From positions 19,396-83,395 of the forward strand of contig QKAR01000145.1 of assembly GCA_003246335.1 (NCBI GenBank): a stretch of 64,000 bases of DNA, given 5' to 3'. The DNA comes from Spirochaetales bacterium. GTDB lineage: Bacteria; Spirochaetota; Spirochaetia; Treponematales; Treponemataceae. Position 1 is the first letter of the stretch. Every line of letters starts with the position of its first letter. Shown one piece after another: positions 61,534 through 64,000 of this stretch. A program made the translations under genes and the position numbers. Under the pieces are notes generated by a model, which worked only from the letters and a program-made list of their open reading frames with translations, was not told where the DNA came from and searched no databases.

Positions 61534-62327
61534 AGCTAATACGCCTGGTCTCAGTCTCGTCCGTCGTCGCGTCGGCTCTTCTCGCCGTCTCGTGCCTTTC
61601 CACGCTTGAGTCGGCCGCGGCCGTATTTTCGGGGGATTCGGAAAGGATAACGGACGCGGACGCCTCCAAAGCCATGCGCGACGCGCTGGTCGAGGGAGCG
61701 AGCTCGGCCGCAGCAAAGCTCTCTCCCAAGGACGGTTATTTCGGCGACGCGGCCGTCAAGATTCTTTTTCCGCCGCAGGCAAAAACCGTGATCGACGCCG
61801 TCGAGAAAATTCCCGACGGGCGCCGTCTCGTCGACGACGTCGTCTTGCGCCTAAACCGCGCGGCGGAGGAATCCGCGCGCGAAATCGAGCCAATTTTCGC
61901 CGACGCCATCGGAAGCATGACGATTTCCGAAGCTATCGAGATTTTGAAGGGAGGCGATACGTCGGCGACGGAATATTTGCGGAAAAAAACCGGCGATTCC
62001 CTTTCGGCCGTGTATCGGCCGAAAATCCAGTCGTCGCTCGATAAGCCGCTCGTTGCCGGTGTGTCCGCGCAAAATTCGTGGGATCGCCTCATCGCGGCGT
62101 ATAATAAAGCCGGGGCCGTCGCAAACGCCGCCGCTCGTCTCGCGAAGAAACGGGAGCCCATGCCGCCCGTCGAGGTCGATCTCGCTTCGTACGCGACCGA
62201 GCGGGCGCTTGACGGGGCTTTTTTGAAAATGGCCGACGAGGAGCGCAAAATCAGGGCTAATCCCCTCTCGTACGCGTCCTCCATGATTAAAAAAGTCTTT
62301 GGCGCGCTCAAGGACGGAAAGCTGTGA
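61530..62327 (+). CDS. DUF4197 lipoprotein
   Basis: 265 residues. Signal with lipobox LLAVSC. DUF4197 features: AMRDALVEGASSAAAKLSPKDGYFGD, LNRAAEESAREIEPIFADAIGSMTI and LKGGDTSATEYLRKKT. It is a helical periplasmic lipoprotein of unknown function. The family normally ends near residue 235; here a short Lys-rich tail follows. Coupled to trmO, with a PrsW protease gene 23 bp downstream. Confidence 0.85.
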   Translation: MKLIRLVSVSSVVASALLAVSCLSTLESAAAVFSGDSERITDADASKAMRDALVEGASSAAAKLSPKDGYFGDAAVKILFPPQAKTVIDAVEKIPDGRRLVDDVVLRLNRAAEESAREIEPIFADAIGSMTISEAIEILKGGDTSATEYLRKKTGDSLSAVYRPKIQSSLDKPLVAGVSAQNSWDRLIAAYNKAGAVANAAARLAKKREPMPPVEVDLASYATERALDGAFLKMADEERKIRANPLSYASSMIKKVFGALKDGKL

Positions 62328-62349
62328 TTCGCGCGAACGGAAATTCGGT

Positions 62350-63387
62350 ATGCTATATACGCTGACGCTGCTTTTGCTCGCGACGTTTCCCCCGTTTTTT
62401 TTTCTCGCTCGCCTGCTCGTCGCCGATAGGCGCGAGCCGGAACCCCTTGAGATGGTTTTATTCACGCTCGCGCTGGGGATAATCTCGACGCTCCCCGCTT
62501 CGTTCGCGGAGCGCGTGTTGGGGTCTCTGCCTTTTTTCGCGCCGACTGTTCCCTTTTCGGCGATTATCACCGCCTTCGTCCGCGTAGCGCCGATTGAGGA
62601 AGCGTGCAAGCTCGCGGTCGTGCTTCTCTTCGTTTGGGGTAACGAGAATTTCAACGAGGAAAACGACGGAATCGTTTACGTCGCGACGAGCTCGATCGGC
62701 TTCGCGCTTTTCGAGAATATCCTCTACGTCCTTTCGAATGGGTTCGGCGTCGGCGTGCTGAGGGCCGTCACTTCGATACCCTTGCACGCGTTTTGCGGCG
62801 TGTTGATGGGCTCCTGCGTGGGGCGCGCCCGTTTCGCCCGAACGCGCGGCGCGGCGGCGGCGCTCGTCCTTCGGGGGTTTGCCTTAGCCTGGTTTTTCCA
62901 CGGATTATACGATTCTCTCGCGCTTTCCGGCTCCGGCTTCCTCGCCCTCGTCGGCGCGCTGGTCGTCGCGCTTACGTTTTACGGGAATCGTGCCATCGCT
63001 CGGGGCAGGGCGCTTTCCCTGGCTCGTTGGGCGAACCCGGCGGCCGCGCCGACGATCCGACTTGATCCCTCGATCGATACGTTTTCCCGGGCCGTGGCGA
63101 AGTATGGCGCGAACCGGGTGGGCGTCGACGAGCTGGGCCGCGCTTTTTTAAAGCCCGAACGCCAGACGTGGAAGGCGATAGCCTCACGGACTCTGTTCCT
63201 GGGATCCCTCATCGTCGCGGCGCTTATGTCGAAGTCGGTCGACGCGCAGCTTTCCTCGAGCCCGGCGCTTTTCGCCTCACGGGTGTGCTTCGCGATTCAG
63301 ACGCTCACCGTACCCGTGATGCTTGGAGTGTTACTCGAGCTTTCGTATCAGCGCCGCCGCTCGCGGCCTCACTATTTTTCTCAGTAG
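62350..63387 (+). CDS. PrsW-family intramembrane protease (second)
   Basis: 345 residues, about eight helices, start at the ATG encoding MLYTLTLLLLATFPPFF. Motifs: RREPEPLEMVLFTLALG, VAPIEEACKLAVVLL (EExxK), GFALFENILYVLSNG (FExxxY), SIPLHAFCGVLMG and AWFFHGLYDSLAL. The C-terminal 110 residues add a soluble segment and two last helices. It is more typical of the PrsW family than the copy at 5.7 kb. Substrate unknown; the adjacent lipoprotein is one possibility. Confidence 0.87.
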   Translation: MLYTLTLLLLATFPPFFFLARLLVADRREPEPLEMVLFTLALGIISTLPASFAERVLGSLPFFAPTVPFSAIITAFVRVAPIEEACKLAVVLLFVWGNENFNEENDGIVYVATSSIGFALFENILYVLSNGFGVGVLRAVTSIPLHAFCGVLMGSCVGRARFARTRGAAAALVLRGFALAWFFHGLYDSLALSGSGFLALVGALVVALTFYGNRAIARGRALSLARWANPAAAPTIRLDPSIDTFSRAVAKYGANRVGVDELGRAFLKPERQTWKAIASRTLFLGSLIVAALMSKSVDAQLSSSPALFASRVCFAIQTLTVPVMLGVLLELSYQRRRSRPHYFSQ

Positions 63388-63390
63388 CTT

Positions 63391-63756
63391 TCAGGCTCTC
63401 ATCAATTCGTCGATCTTTTCCCGCAGGTCCCGATATCGTATGGGCTTTGACAGATACGCGTCGCAACCCGCGTCAAGTATGCGCCGCTCGTCGCCGCTCA
63501 TCGCGTGCGCCGTAAGCGCGAGAATCGGAGATCCCCTCGTTCGATCGTCTTCCTTGAGTACCTTCGCCGCCTCAAGGCCATCCATCCCCGGTAGCTGTAT
63601 ATCCATAGCGATGAGGTCTGGTGGATCGCCCCGTGCCAACTCAATGCCCTGCTCCGCGGTCGTCGCCTCGACAACCTCAAACCCCCATTCCTCAAGGAGT
63701 AAGCGCACGAATTTCATGTTGCTGGGATTATCCTCGATTACGAGTATTTTTCGCAT
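63391..63756 (-). CDS. single-domain response regulator (CheY/DivK-like)
   Basis: 121 residues: LVIEDNPSNMKFVRLLL, phosphoacceptor Asp in LIAMDIQLPGMDG, LALTAHAM and Lys in LSKPI. This is the pattern of stand-alone REC domains that work with hybrid kinases. SD GAGGGGA. It overlaps the end of the upstream regulator gene by 29 bp. Confidence 0.92.
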   Translation of the reverse strand: MRKILVIEDNPSNMKFVRLLLEEWGFEVVEATTAEQGIELARGDPPDLIAMDIQLPGMDGLEAAKVLKEDDRTRGSPILALTAHAMSGDERRILDAGCDAYLSKPIRYRDLREKIDELMRA

Positions 63757-64000
63757 TTTTTTGTCCCCTCTCGTTTACGGCCCTGCGAACCTCGTTCAGG
63801 AAAATCTCGGGATTGAAGTCCGTTTTTTCGATGATCCGGACGACCTCCCCGTTGAGTCGGTTTCGGTCGTCTTCCGTGATTTGCTTCGCCGTTACCACGA
63901 TTATGGGTATGTCCGTCGTTCGCTTGTCTCGTGATAAAGCCTCCGCGACGTCGAACCCATTGATGTCGGGCATCATGAGGTCGAGTACGATCGCGTCGGG
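63728..64000 (-). CDS. response regulator or hybrid kinase receiver domain, partial (5' end outside window)
   Basis: The frame stays open to the window edge. The visible 90 codons are the second half of a REC domain: phosphoacceptor in IVLDLMMPDINGFDV and IIVVTAKQITEDD. The conserved Lys position reads IEKTDF instead of KP. The protein ends soon after, so the REC domain is C-terminal. It may belong to a larger hybrid histidine kinase. It is the cotranscribed partner of the CheY-like gene. Confidence 0.85.
   Translation of the reverse strand, partial: PDAIVLDLMMPDINGFDVAEALSRDKRTTDIPIIVVTAKQITEDDRNRLNGEVVRIIEKTDFNPEIFLNEVRRAVNERGQKNAKNTRNRG

Overview
The window is uniformly GC-rich (high 50s to about 60 percent by eye) and has no insertion sequence, prophage or CRISPR array that I can see. 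The gene content points to a diderm, strictly or mainly anaerobic heterotroph that fixes nitrogen. Evidence for this is an OmpA-family protein and several lipoproteins, an oxygen-sensitive NrdDG ribonucleotide reductase, CoA-disulfide/rhodanese chemistry, and a nif cluster with nifI1-nifI2 between nifH and nifD and a long NifD, as in the anaerobe (group III) nitrogenases. The PFK type, the sugar-binding-protein-rich signalling and the relaxed lipoboxes fit a free-living or gut spirochaete (Treponema/Spirochaeta relatives). That assignment is inference, not proven by a marker gene.

Layout. 1-5.7 kb: a truncated secreted DUF4015 glycosidase-like protein, a phosphofructokinase, a REC-PAS-GGDEF-EAL protein and shikimate kinase. 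5.7-18.9 kb: a tightly coupled operon (PrsW protease, RACo-like ASKHA protein, then XylFII/LytS/YesN-like sugar sensing and a second sugar-binding lipoprotein), followed by a ChvE-GguAB sugar transporter and a chemoreceptor. Together these look like one pentose/hexose sense-uptake-taxis module. 18.9-23.5 kb (minus strand): OmpA-like protein, PRPP synthetase, FGGY kinase and a HAD phosphatase. 23.7-31.2 kb: MATE exporter, initiator tRNA, FluC, a heparanase-like GH79 protein, two flavin oxidoreductases flanking a palindrome, CoA-disulfide reductase-rhodanese and two further rhodaneses. 31.2-34.5 kb: nrdD, a 54-codon gene missing from the ORF track, and nrdG, behind a promoter carrying an NrdR-like box.

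34.5-54.1 kb is the nitrogen-fixation region. On the minus strand, nifA, a Nif11-domain peptide with a cysteine-rich tail, a GNAT acetyltransferase and a thioredoxin-CcdA fusion form one block, followed by a cysteine desulfidase-family gene. On the plus strand, a sigma-54 promoter preceded by two ACA-AAAA-TGT elements exactly 31 bp apart drives nifH-I1-I2-D-K-E-N-B and a 2Fe-2S ferredoxin. modABC (minus strand) supplies molybdate and has a terminator and a 30-codon ORF in its leader. Divergent from it are a HEPN-like protein and an isopropylmalate/homocitrate synthase-family enzyme that may supply homocitrate. No nifU, nifS, separate nifX or rpoN is present here.

54.2-64 kb: a yejABEF peptide importer, a sialidase-like propeller, TrmO, a DUF4197 lipoprotein, a second PrsW protease and two response-regulator genes, the last cut by the window edge.

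The best candidates for something not well described are the nifA-nif11-GNAT block with its cysteine-rich peptide, the paired ACA-AAAA-TGT enhancer elements, the modA leader attenuator, and the six-gene PrsW/RACo-like/sugar-sensing operon.
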